Below are positions 13,901-25,300 of a stretch of 64,000 nucleotides of DNA, piece by piece. Below the pieces are notes generated by a model, which ran no database searches, was not told the origin of the DNA, and saw nothing but the letters and a program-made list of their open reading frames with translations. Made by a program: the position numbers and the translations under genes. This DNA comes from Mactra quadrangularis (lineage: Eukaryota; Mollusca; Bivalvia; Venerida; Mactridae): positions 24,166,716 through 24,230,715 of the forward strand of contig CM046295.1 of the NCBI GenBank assembly GCA_025267735.1, read 5' to 3'. The first letter of the stretch is position 1; each line of letters starts with the position of its first letter.

Positions 13901-16318
13901 CGATGCCTGAGAAGAATGATGATTCTGGTTCCATTGTTATGGAAACTTTCGAAGAATTAAGGAAAAGATTAGCCAGGGAAAGAGCTGCCATTAAGTTACA
14001 GAAGGAAAAGACGGGTGATGTTGACGATAGTAAGAAACAAGACATTGAAATGGAAGAACTTACTCTTGAAAAAAATGATGCATGTGAAAAATCAACTCCC
14101 TCTAATGAAATTGAAGAGGTTGATACTAAGAAGATAGAAGAGAAAACTGCCTCAGTAACAGAAGAAGTAGATTATGAAATGTTTAAAGATTTCACGCCAC
14201 AGAAAATTGTTCTGATCTTAGATATATCCAAGAAACATGGTGTAGAGTTTGCCTCGACATCATTTGGCCTCCCAGTTCCTGTGATTGTGAACTGGATCAT
14301 AGAAAAAGACAGAAAACATAGAAAAGTTTCAATGTCAGTTAGTTTGGAAGAAAAACTGAGAGCATTAGAAAGAGTAAAAGAAACTGACTTGTCAACTGTT
14401 GCTAAGGAACTAGGATACAGAGAATCTGAGATTGGACAGTGGAACCGGGAGATTGGTTGGATGATCAAAAACAAAGGTGTGTGTGATGTATTAAAGAAAT
14501 GGAAGACAGTTGAATCTGTTGTCAGTATGAACTTTGATGATAAGAACAAAGGTCTGGAAAAGTTTGGTGTAGATAAGAACAAAGGCATTGAGAAAGTAGC
14601 CCCTATTGAAAATGAAGGCATTGAAAAATTAGTTGACAGCGAAAATAAAGGTACCGATAGAACAGATGGGGAGATTAACACTGAGAAATCTGATGTTTCA
14701 AATGAGAAGATGAGTGAGTCAGTTGATAAGAAAAAAGATGCTGATGTAGAAGCTGATACGGTTAATGAGGGAAATGATGGTAATGATAAACTTGATGTTG
14801 ATGTAAGTCAAAGTGAAAATGTGTTAGATGATAATTCTACTAAGGCTACTAATGAAGGGGAAAAATCAACTGAAACATCAATGAAAATTCCTGGGATTTT
14901 AGATTTTGTTTGTAATTCTACAGCAAGAGAGTTCACAATGGAGCAAAAAGCCATTTTAGTTTTACTAACTGATAAATATGGTATATATCCTGTGAGTAAG
15001 AAAACTGGTGTCAATCATGGAACACTGTTTACATGGAAACGGCAAAACTCTACAGTTAGAACTTTTTTGAATAAACAAAGATGGCCGTCAAGAAAGAAAG
15101 TTGATGTCATAACAGAATCACAGGAAAGTTCCAAGTCTGATATTGTATCTACTACTTCTCTAAGACATAAAGCTCAGAATGTTGGATTGAAAAGTTCAGG
15201 AGAAATAGAAAGTTTAGATAAAACTGCAACTATTGTGAAGAATGCTGGTGACAATGCGGATGATTCAGATGATGATGGTGAACAAAAGAAAGGTTATAGA
15301 ATTATCTCCCCTTCTAAACTTCCCCTAGTGTTGAAAAACATCTCAGGTACAGCATGTAAAGATTTCTCTTTAGAACAAAAAGTAGCCATTGTTAAACTTG
15401 TAGAGTTATATGGAGTTCGAACAATACATAAACAGTTCCGTATCCCAGCTGGTTCAATATGGAACTGGCAACATTCTAAGGCTGTTAAATGTCAACTGTT
15501 CACTACTAGTGATAAAACTGATGATCAACATGAAGACTCTGAAAGTAACAAAGATGAGAAATCTAACATAGAAGAACCATTTACTATAGATTCAGTTTTA
15601 GATAGATCACTGATCGTCTCTGATTCTGTGAACCATCTGAACTTCCAAGTTGATCAGAAAGCTGACATAGTGTGTCTGATAGAACATTTTGGTGTTGACT
15701 ACGTCTGTGAAAAGATTCCACAAATACCTAGGGGAACTTTATGGAACTGGAGACATAATAGAAATGTTCTTGCTATTGTTGATAAACTGAATGCTAGACT
15801 TCGATATAAGAAGGGGGAGAGTGACAGTGTAATTACTGAAAGTATTAACAAGAATGATTTGACTCAGAAATGGTTGAAAGATTTACAGGATACGACTCTT
15901 GGTAGGAAACGTAAAAATGACGGAAGCGACGATATCATTGATGGTAAAAATAAATTCAGGAAAAACACTCAGGGATTCGAGAGTCCCCTCTTGATTGGAA
16001 ATAGAGGGACTCCTAAATCTAAGGCTAAAATTGGACCTAAATGCAGCAAAAGGAATCGACGAAGTAACTCACCTTCTACCATGAGTACTGAGTTATCTAT
16101 TCATTCTAATGACATTGAAGAAGTAGGGAGCGATGTTGATCTTGAATCTGTAACGTCAAAGAAATCGACAGCAAGTTCTAAAGCGCCCCCTGTAGTGATC
16201 TCTCCAGTAAAATCAGACCCTTTTGATGACTTAAATAATCAGGAAACAACATTAGAAGTAATGAAGACTGAAATTAAAGATAATAATTTAATGATGATTT
16301 GTTACCATAGCAATAGTG
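1910..16318 (+). CDS. Giant exon 1 of window: disordered region with HTH-repeat array
   Basis: This is a 14,409-nt uninterrupted exon. It starts after the AG at 1908-1909 with two bases finishing a split codon and ends one base into a codon at the GTAAGT beginning at 16319. The frame stays open a further 140 nt into the intron, but that stretch looks like intron translation. The one-base overhang joins exactly to the acceptor at 21295. Content is mostly Ser/Asp/Glu/Lys-rich and disordered, with a 10-residue tandem repeat (about 3511-3783), a Cys/His region (about 4660-5240), about 13 short HTH-like modules (3090-15785), a 14-Asp run, three SUMO-interaction-like motifs, three RITSLI-type motifs, and basic NLS-like clusters near 15898-15930 and 16039-16075. 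The TTG at 1921 is not a start codon; the real start is upstream. Confidence 0.85.
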
Positions 16319-19300
16319 GTAAGTATTCTATATCAGTCTTAGAAATTCTGATTAAGTATTGCAAGAAAGTCTGGCTAGCAATTAATGGAATTTTACTAGC
16401 CCAAAAATATTTTATGCAAGCCCTCAACTTTATAACTTTATGGTTGGTTCCTGTATGACAAACATGTATTCAAGTGATATACACAACAGTACAGTAGCCC
16501 GAGGAGGCTGCTATTTTCTATGCAGTGTGTGCATATTGGACAGTGGGCATATGGCTGATAGAGCATGCTCCAAAAAGCCAAATGACATTAACAACTTGCC
16601 AGGGGTGTGAATTTTCCGCGGATCGGCGGATTTCCGCGTTTTCGAAAATCCCGTGGACGTTTTTTCGGAAACCGCGAAATTTCCGCGGAAAACATTATGG
16701 GGCGAAAATTTGAGGGCCGAAATGCGAACGGATTCCAATGAACGCCGTATACTAAACTTTCCGTGCGATGGCTCTCTCCAATATGTCTTAGCAGAGGAAC
16801 AGATAAGCTGCGTATCTGCGTAAATACGCAATCAAAAATCTAAAAAACCCTATAAGAATGAAATATTTGCGTATCATAACCCAATTAAAAACTCCTTTAC
16901 GCATAAAGTCTCGAAATCGCCGCGTATCGAACGTAAATAAAAAATCGAAACTGGTCAGATACGAGATGCGAAAAATGAAACTTCACGCGACAATTACATG
17001 CCAATTACATCTAATTAAAACCCACGATGGGAGTTTAACTCGCCGACATATGAATGCACAAGGATGTCACAAAATCGATAATAAAGTCGCCGACTTATGA
17101 TTACACGCTCGATAACATCTGTATATACCTTTACCTATACACGTAAGAGTACATTGGAAATAGCGCATATATATATTTTAATTGTTTGCAGCAATTAAAT
17201 CAATATTAATCCTTTGTTTGAGGACAAATATGTGTTTGCAGTTTGAGCAGAAATTGAGGTAAATAATTTAAGATATGTGTCGGCATTTTTTCACACTTAC
17301 TTTGTCGATGTTTGATGGCATAACAATGACATAATTGCAATGTCTCATTATGTAATCATGGAGTCTAATATAAATTAATCGTCATTAAAAATGTTTTCTT
17401 AAACTAGCGTGACCTTATTTGTTAAATTGTATTATGTATAAAACTTTATAAAAACGATATCGGCGATCCCATGAAGTCATTTTTTGAAGATAGTTGTCAA
17501 TAACACCGTCTTGTGTAATTAAATTTTATAAATAGTGTTTTGTATTATTTTACAACAAAATATTTTATAATATATAATTTAGTCATCATGATGACTTATT
17601 GTCATATATTTTCGCGACCCATGCTATCGTAAATTAAGTAAAACATTCTTAAATCTTCATAATTAATGTAATAAGCTTATTATTTTTCATTTGTTTTTCT
17701 TAATTTAGCAAACAGTGCCCCAGGAACCGACAAATTCGAACTTACGTTCCCGTGTTCTGGTGTTTGTTGATAAAACAAGTGTCAATATGCCAGACATTTT
17801 TTTTTTACTTGCCAACATTTGTTTCGGTGTAGTTTTAAAAATGAAGCATAATTATATGTTTTTTAAATTCAATTAAAATACTGAAGATGCTATCATAACT
17901 ATACTGTGTTTATCATTATAATTATGTAATTATGGTTATCGATGACAAAGAGTTAGAATAACCAAAAAGTTAGTTGAATAAAACAGTTTTTTGATTAATC
18001 AGCATTTCAAATAACCAAATAACTGACTAGTTGTTATTTGATACAGAAAAGTTATTTTCAAATTAAGTCATTATTTTGTAGATTTCTCCACTCCTGTGAA
18101 CTAAATTCTGGCGAAATCTTTGAAACATTTTCCTGCAATGTTCTGTCAGATTGGTCAAAGCAAAATTCTTCCAAACAAAACAGCCACTGTTGAAAGGGTT
18201 TTCAGCATTATGAATTCCATGTGAAATGTTTCATGCAGTAGGATTCGACAGTCTATTTTGGATCCTCTAAAGAGGACATGTTGTCATTATAAGTCATAAG
18301 ACTATAACCAGCTTGAGACTGTTGTTAATTGCTTAAAGAACATGCATCTAATAGTAAGAGTCTGAAAGATCTTGCTTTGTAAAGTTCTGACAATCAAATT
18401 GAATGGAGAATGAAAACTGAAGTCATTGTTTTGAATGCTTTTGTTACCAATTGACTTGACATTGTATTTTCCCAATTTAAACCAAAATGCAGATAAAATT
18501 CCCAATTCTAGGGGTATGGGACATATTACCAAAATAGTGGGAAAAAAACACTGGGGGTTGCTGTCCTAGTTACAATATCTTCAATAAATATTTATAAGTA
18601 TATTTGTGCATACCCAGTTCCATGTTTTTTTATTAGTACTCAATTTATAGTCATATAAATGGAAAATACTCAATCCAGTAAAATATCTTGGAGTAAAAAA
18701 AAATACGCGCTCTATTGGAAATGGCATTACTCAATTGTTTGGAAAACTGGGAGTAAATACCCAATACACCCAAACCTTATCTGTTCCTCTGACTGTCTAT
18801 ACTCAAAGAAATAAATGTTTTTACTGTAATTAAAGTTTTGAACTATTTTATTCATCCTACAAAGAATTTTCATATTATGTCAAATACATGTGTCCTAATT
18901 GCTTGGAGAATTGTTTTTTCCCTTGGTAAAACAGTAAGTTCCAGGAGCTTCAGGGGGCCTCCGGCCCCCTGGACCCCTGGCCAGGACGTTGCCCTGGACC
19001 CATCGGGGGCCCTAGCGGCCCCCTGGCCCCCAGCTAATATTTCCTCTTTTTCACTTCCTGGCCAGTCACACCCCTGAACTTGCTCAACACATAGAAATTA
19101 ATGTTGTTTGTAAACAAAACAGTAAAGAATGCTTTTCAGATTACTAGCCTCACTGAAAAATTACTAGTTTCTTCGACCACTGCTATATAACATTGTTATA
19201 GTACACATAATATAATGTCTCTACTCTTCTAAATAACCAAACCTTGCTAGAAAATACATTAAACTGTAAAGTTCCGCAGAGTTATTAGTATGCAATTTCG

Positions 19301-22300
19301 ATTCCTTCAAATTACTAAATATTGCTACCAAAAATCATTCATTGAAAATTAAACTGAGACAAGGAATATAATTTGAGCAATTCTGAGTTTTAGTCAGTTA
19401 ACTTAAGTGTTGATTTCTATAGGAGCGGGCGTGGCCTAGCGGTAATGACGTTGGACTGGTAATCATTGGATAGCCAGCCCCGCGTTGGTTCGAATTCCAT
19501 TCAAAACCTACTCCGTTGTTTCCTTGAGCAAGGAGCTTGATCCTACTAGCTCAGTACTGGGGGACTCGGAAGGGGACTCCAAAGTGTTTAATCTAAGTTG
19601 TAAGAACTTGTTTCACAATCGAGCTAAATTAATTATTATTAACTACAAGTGGAATATAAATAAAAATATCTGAGCAATGTGCACAAACTAGAACATATTT
19701 TAACTAACATTCTAGGAATAAAATGGTTAAAGTTTTGATGTCAGTAAAAATTCTATTTACTTATTGAATGTAAAAATCATTGTAATGTCAACATCTTGTG
19801 ATAATTAACTAAGCAATACAAGTTACCCTATATTATCAATAATCCTAACACAAAGGTAGGAGCTTGAGCATATTAAAATGCAGGGCGGGGACCCAGGATT
19901 TTTTCTAGGGGATGGGTCCAAACTTTTTCTATGGGGGGGGGGGTCCAAACTAAACTTTCGAACAACAACCACATTATACACATTTTGCAGAACAATGCAA
20001 AATTCTAGTAATAAAAACTACATATCCATTAAATCTATGTTAAGCACGGAGAAAAATTGCTTCATGCTACTTAAAAGTGACTTACAGTCAAGAAATACAC
20101 TAATGGACAGGTACATTTTGGAAATTCTAGGGGGTCTGGACCCCCCCTGACCCCCCCCCCCCTGCTAGATCCGCCTATGAAATTTATATACAAAACGCGG
20201 GTTTAGTGCAAAATAGTCTTAACTCAATCTTGGGTTGTATTGAGTTACGACTGTTTTCCTTTTAATCTTCAAAAATGAAAATAATGTGAAAAAAAAATGT
20301 TCTGCTCTGATACAAAATTCAGTCTTTTGTCAAAAGTTGAGGTAATCATCACAAAAGTCCTTAACATAAAACAAAGCATTTCCTTGAAGGAAATTATAAG
20401 GAATGAACGGTGTGTGACAGAGTTTCTGCTTGAAGAATTAATGTGATAGTATAATTTCTGATAATGCGTCAAGTGTGATGTTATTCTGTGAAAAGATTCC
20501 AGTGAAAATATAAAAAAATGAACATCAGCGTTAGTTGACAAGCATAAGTTGGTAGGAGCAGTGGTCCAGTTGTAGGATGGATGCACATTTAAGGGGTCAA
20601 GAGGTCCAGGGTTTGAACCTCAATAGGGGCACTGCTTATTTCCTTAAGCAAGATAGTTACTTACCCACACAAATGTAATGGGTACTTAGAGGGTCACATG
20701 TTTGAAGATAATTTCAATGATCAGCAAGAATTGTACATGATAGTATAGTCAGCTGAACATACACTGCCCTCCAAAAGTTCCTTCACTCATTCAAAATTTA
20801 CATTGAACTATAGGGAGTTTTCATTCAAAATTTACATTGAACTATATGGAGTTTTCATTCAAAATTTACATTGAACTATATGGAGTTTTCATTCAAAATT
20901 TACATTGAACTATATGGAGTTTTCATTTTTAAATGATTTTCAAATTTCACTTATTGAAATCAGTACAGTTTTTTTATAAAGATGTGAAATTACTAAACAT
21001 CTCAAACCTGATTTCAGTTAGTTGAGATGCATTGATCATAATTTTGGAGGCTGACAGATAACTTCTGCTGCAACTCAAAAAATAAAATATACCTATAGAA
21101 ATTCTGTTTCCATTGGATGAATAATGAATAAGATAAACAATGAAAAAATGATTCTCCGAAATTGAACATAAAAGCAGAGCATTTCAATTAATTGTATTGT
21201 GAAAGAACTTTCAGAGGGCAGTGTATATATTGTATCAGACTTTAAATGGCACTTTAAACTTCTTTGAACTAAGTAAATATTTATTTATGTTTCAGCATCT
21301 GGACAAAAGAGACCATCATCAAGTGATACACCACTTGGACCTCCTGCCAAGAAAAAGAATGTTAAGATTGGGGATCCTGTTGGAGGTATGTGTTTTATTA
21401 CATTACTACACGCATTAGTCCTAGCCGCCCGGCTAGCTCAGTTTGTAGCATGCAAGTCTACTGATCAAGTGGTGGTTGGTTCGATTCCCGGGCAGGTCAT
21501 TCTTACACGCATTTGTCCTAGTCGCCTTGCTAGCTCAGTTGGTAGCACGCAAGTCTACTGATCAAGTGGTGTGGGTTTGATTCCCGGGCAGGGCATACTT
21601 TTATGGAGCTTGGTCATGAAATTATTTCTACGGTCATTCTCCCTCCTACCATTGATTCTTAATTCTGTAGGGCAGTTGTCAGTCACTAACCAAAGTATGT
21701 GCTTAGTAGTTGGTTAACAGCTAAATTCAGAGATTTAGCTTTTCCAGGAGCAGTGAGTAGGTTGACTGACCGCCGTCATATGACCTTTCCAATGTGTTGC
21801 TACGGGGTTAAACCCAACCAAAACAAACAAACATTATTACACACATTTGTCTTGTTAATTAAAACATTATCTCTCTGCTTGCATCCTCTAATCTGCTTAT
21901 TTTACATCAGACAAGCTCACAGTTCACCTTCAGCTGACCTTTGCTTTTATATCATGACATTACAGTTCACCCTCTCCTAATGGTCACCCCTTGTGAGGGG
22001 TCACCCCCTGTAAATGGCCAGCTTATGCTGCGATCATTTAAAAACGCTCTCTAATGGTCACCACTGTTCTCCAGCCAGCGGCCAGTCATTCTGCCTCCCA
22101 AACTCAAATTTCCCCCCATAAGTGTTCACTGCGAGTCCGACAGTCATGTATATTAAGATAATTGCATCTAACAATCTCGCAGTACAGGCCACCTATAACT
22201 GACCTTTGCTATTATATCATCTATAGTGCGTAAATATTGACCCTGACCTGACCTTTCACATTTGCATCTAATAATTATCTACACATATCCCAACAAAAGT

Positions 22301-25300
22301 CAGTACCACCCCTATTCTACACTTCGGTAGTGATTGTAAAATTATAGAAGTATGTTTGTGTGTTGAGTTTTAACTCATAATCCTCACGGTTGTGGTGTAA
22401 TCGATCATTAATACTACATTCATATTCAATGTAATGAATATTCTCAATAAAGATCAGGTTGGGGTCAATATTTAAGCACAATACTCGCAACAAATCACCC
22501 AAAGACAGCATGCATATCACACCCTCTAAATAGATTGAAACCCCCTATCTAAATATAAAAATTTTGATGCTATTTATAAGTGGTAGGTAAAAATTATGCA
22601 TGACTGGTCAACATTAAGGTCACCTGATCATGACCCTGTGATGTAAGGCAGTCTTATATAATGACAGCAGTCTATAGGATATTTGTTTACAGGAATTGTA
22701 TGTAAATAAAATACATCACTATAAAGAAAATTGTATTGTAATGATGAGCATGCATTTTGTTTATATGTACAATTGTTTCAAGGGTTTTAAAAGTCTGAAG
22801 TCAGGCTTTTTTAACAAACAAAAAAGAAGGAATTGGTCCGGTATTAGGCCTGAAATTAGTTGGATAGCATTTGAATGAATGAAAAATTGCCAAGATAAAT
22901 AGTAACTCCCTACTTATTGAAAGAAATTATAATAAAAATGCTCGGCACTAAAGTAGTCATATATCTTTATTTACAACATCTACTTAGACTAGTGTTGCTA
23001 GCCATCATGATAGCTCAGTTAGTAGCAAGCAAGTCTTCCGATCCAGGGTTTGGTTCAATTTTCAGGGGAGGGGCAGTTTCTTTTTGTTCCATCATGAAAT
23101 GATTTGTACAGCCATTCTCCCTCCTACCACTGATTCTTATGTAAGGCAGTTGTCAGTCACTGACGGAAGTTTGTGCCTAGAGACTAGTACTGCTCTGACC
23201 CATTGAAAAAGTGTTAAAGTTTGATAACATGAATTTTACATTATTTTTTTATTACATTTCGGGGAGCACAATGGAAACCAGGAACCACAATGGAAACTGG
23301 GAACCACAATGAAAATAAGAGATTTACCTTTTTTGTGTCACCCCTTGGTATTGATGTGCATGACATATTGCATTTTACATACTGTGATATTCACCAAATA
23401 TTCTCCAAAAATTTTAAATGCCATGTGTCATGTCATTGTTACAGAAATAAAATTATTATATAATTATTATTATTATTACAGATAATTGGATACCATTAGA
23501 TGAATATTACTATGGTACACATGATGGTGATGCTGGTTATACTGAGGAGAAAGGAGAGTATAGATTTAAGGTAAAATATAGCTTGTTCATATTGGCTTCA
23601 GATTTAGCTTGTTTACATTGACCTGGTATTGTTCATATTGGTTATAATTTAAGCTGGTTTACATTGACCTGGTATTGTTCATATTGGTTATAATTTAAGC
23701 TGGTTTACATTGACCTGGTATTGTTCATATTGGTTATAATTTAAGCTGGTTTACATTGACCTGGTATTGTTCATATTGGTTATAATTTAAGCTGGTTTAC
23801 ATTGACCTGGTATTGTTCATATTGGTTATAATTTAAGCTGGTTTACATTGACCTGGTATTGTTCATTATACCCCCGCTTCGAAGAAGAGGGGGGTATACT
23901 GTTTTACCCTTGTCCGTGCGTGCGTCCGTCCGTCCGTCCGTCCGTTACAAAATTTCCGTCACAGTTTTCTCAGCAACTATACCATGCAGCAGCCTGAAAC
24001 TTTGCATATTGCTTCATCCTATAGTCCCATGTGGTGTAAAGCGATTTCATGCTCCTTGCTCATCTACTTCCTGTTTGTCGCATATTTTTAGATTTTGGCG
24101 GGGGTATCACTAGTGAGCATTAGCTCACAGATTTACTTGTATTGGTTATAATTTAAGCTGGTTTACATTGACCTGGTATTGGTCATATTGGCTTCAAATT
24201 TAGCTTGTTTACATTGACCTGGTATTGTTCGTATCGGATTCAAATTTAATTTATGATCAGTTTCTAATGATAGGTTTCCATTTGAAATGTTGTTGGTTAG
24301 GCTTGCGTCTGTTACCTCTGTTCTGTTAGTTATGCTTTTTATGGTCTGATGATCAACAATTAAATCAAAATGTGTGTCACCAATGTAGATTAAATGAGTT
24401 TGACAACAAAGCCCTTCCACCTGGGCGCACACAGAGTTATAGCCCCTTGAAATATGTGAGGTATATTTTGTAACATTTACTAAAACCTTGTTCAGTGTTT
24501 GTACAGTCCTGAAAAGGCCCTAAATTTGATGGTTGTCTTGAAAAAGCCCTAAATTGCAAGGCTAGCCCTGAAAAAAATGCATGGCTGGCCCTGAAAAGCC
24601 CTTAAGTTTGCACTGTCTTGGGCCTAAATTTCTATTTTGAAGGCCCTAAATTTAGTTTCGAAACTATTTGGTTGGATAAAAAAAGAATCTAAATGATTAA
24701 GAAGGCAATTGAGTGCCAAAATAAATATCCTTTTAATAACATGTAATTCTGTGTTTTAGGCAAGTTGACTTGGGGGGATTGCTTGTTGAAGGTTGCTGGA
24801 GTTCCCTTGTATGTTACATGTTGTATGATTAATAAAGAAATACAAATCAGACACTTGTGTTTGCTAGAAAATTGAGCCCTAAATTTTGAAAGAAGGCCTT
24901 AAAACACATCTAAGGTCATAAATTTAAAACGCCATAAGGCGCTTTTGAACATATATTCAATATGAAAAGAGCCCTATACAAATGCGGTATATAATAACAA
25001 TGAATTTATTAATGAGAAGTCTGTATGAACCATGTTGTTGTATGTTATATATTCCAGTGTTGGTATTGTTCTAAGATGTTATACAACAATGTTAGAGCTA
25101 TGCAACATATACAAGGACATATAGATGCTAGTAAACAACAGAATATAGATCTTAGTGATCTAACACAGTGTAAACATTGTTATAAACAATTTGATACTCC
25201 ATTTGAGATGCAGACACATGTTGAAAAGGTAAATATTGCATTATTTGTAGGCATAGACTGCTAGGCACAGTTCATAGTAACTATACATGAATGCACATAC

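Larger units (their letters stand above)
3090..15785 (+). other. Array of about 13 helix-turn-helix-like modules
   Basis: Each module is about 40-45 residues: a basic or aromatic start, a hydrophobic helix, a turn after 'xGx', a second helix, and a final helix with a Trp or similar aromatic followed by basic residues. Approximate positions are 3090-3252, 5260-5385, 9292-9420, 10201-10335, 10795-10928, 11300-11420, 11555-11680, 11803-11930, 14190-14325, 14331-14475, 14928-15070, 15358-15500 and 15640-15780. The clearest are the pair at 11555-11930 (HGISAASRKYKRK and FGITAASRRFKKK) and the three at the end with xWKR/NWQH/NWRH in the last helix. They resemble psq/CENP-B/Brinker-type DNA-binding HTHs; exact family membership is an inference. 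Confidence 0.7.

Noticed and set aside
16319..16458. Extension of the giant exon to the stop at 16456-16458
   Set aside because: A strong GTAAGT at 16319 and exact phase match with 21296 favour splicing; the extra 46 residues are hydrophobic and intron-like.
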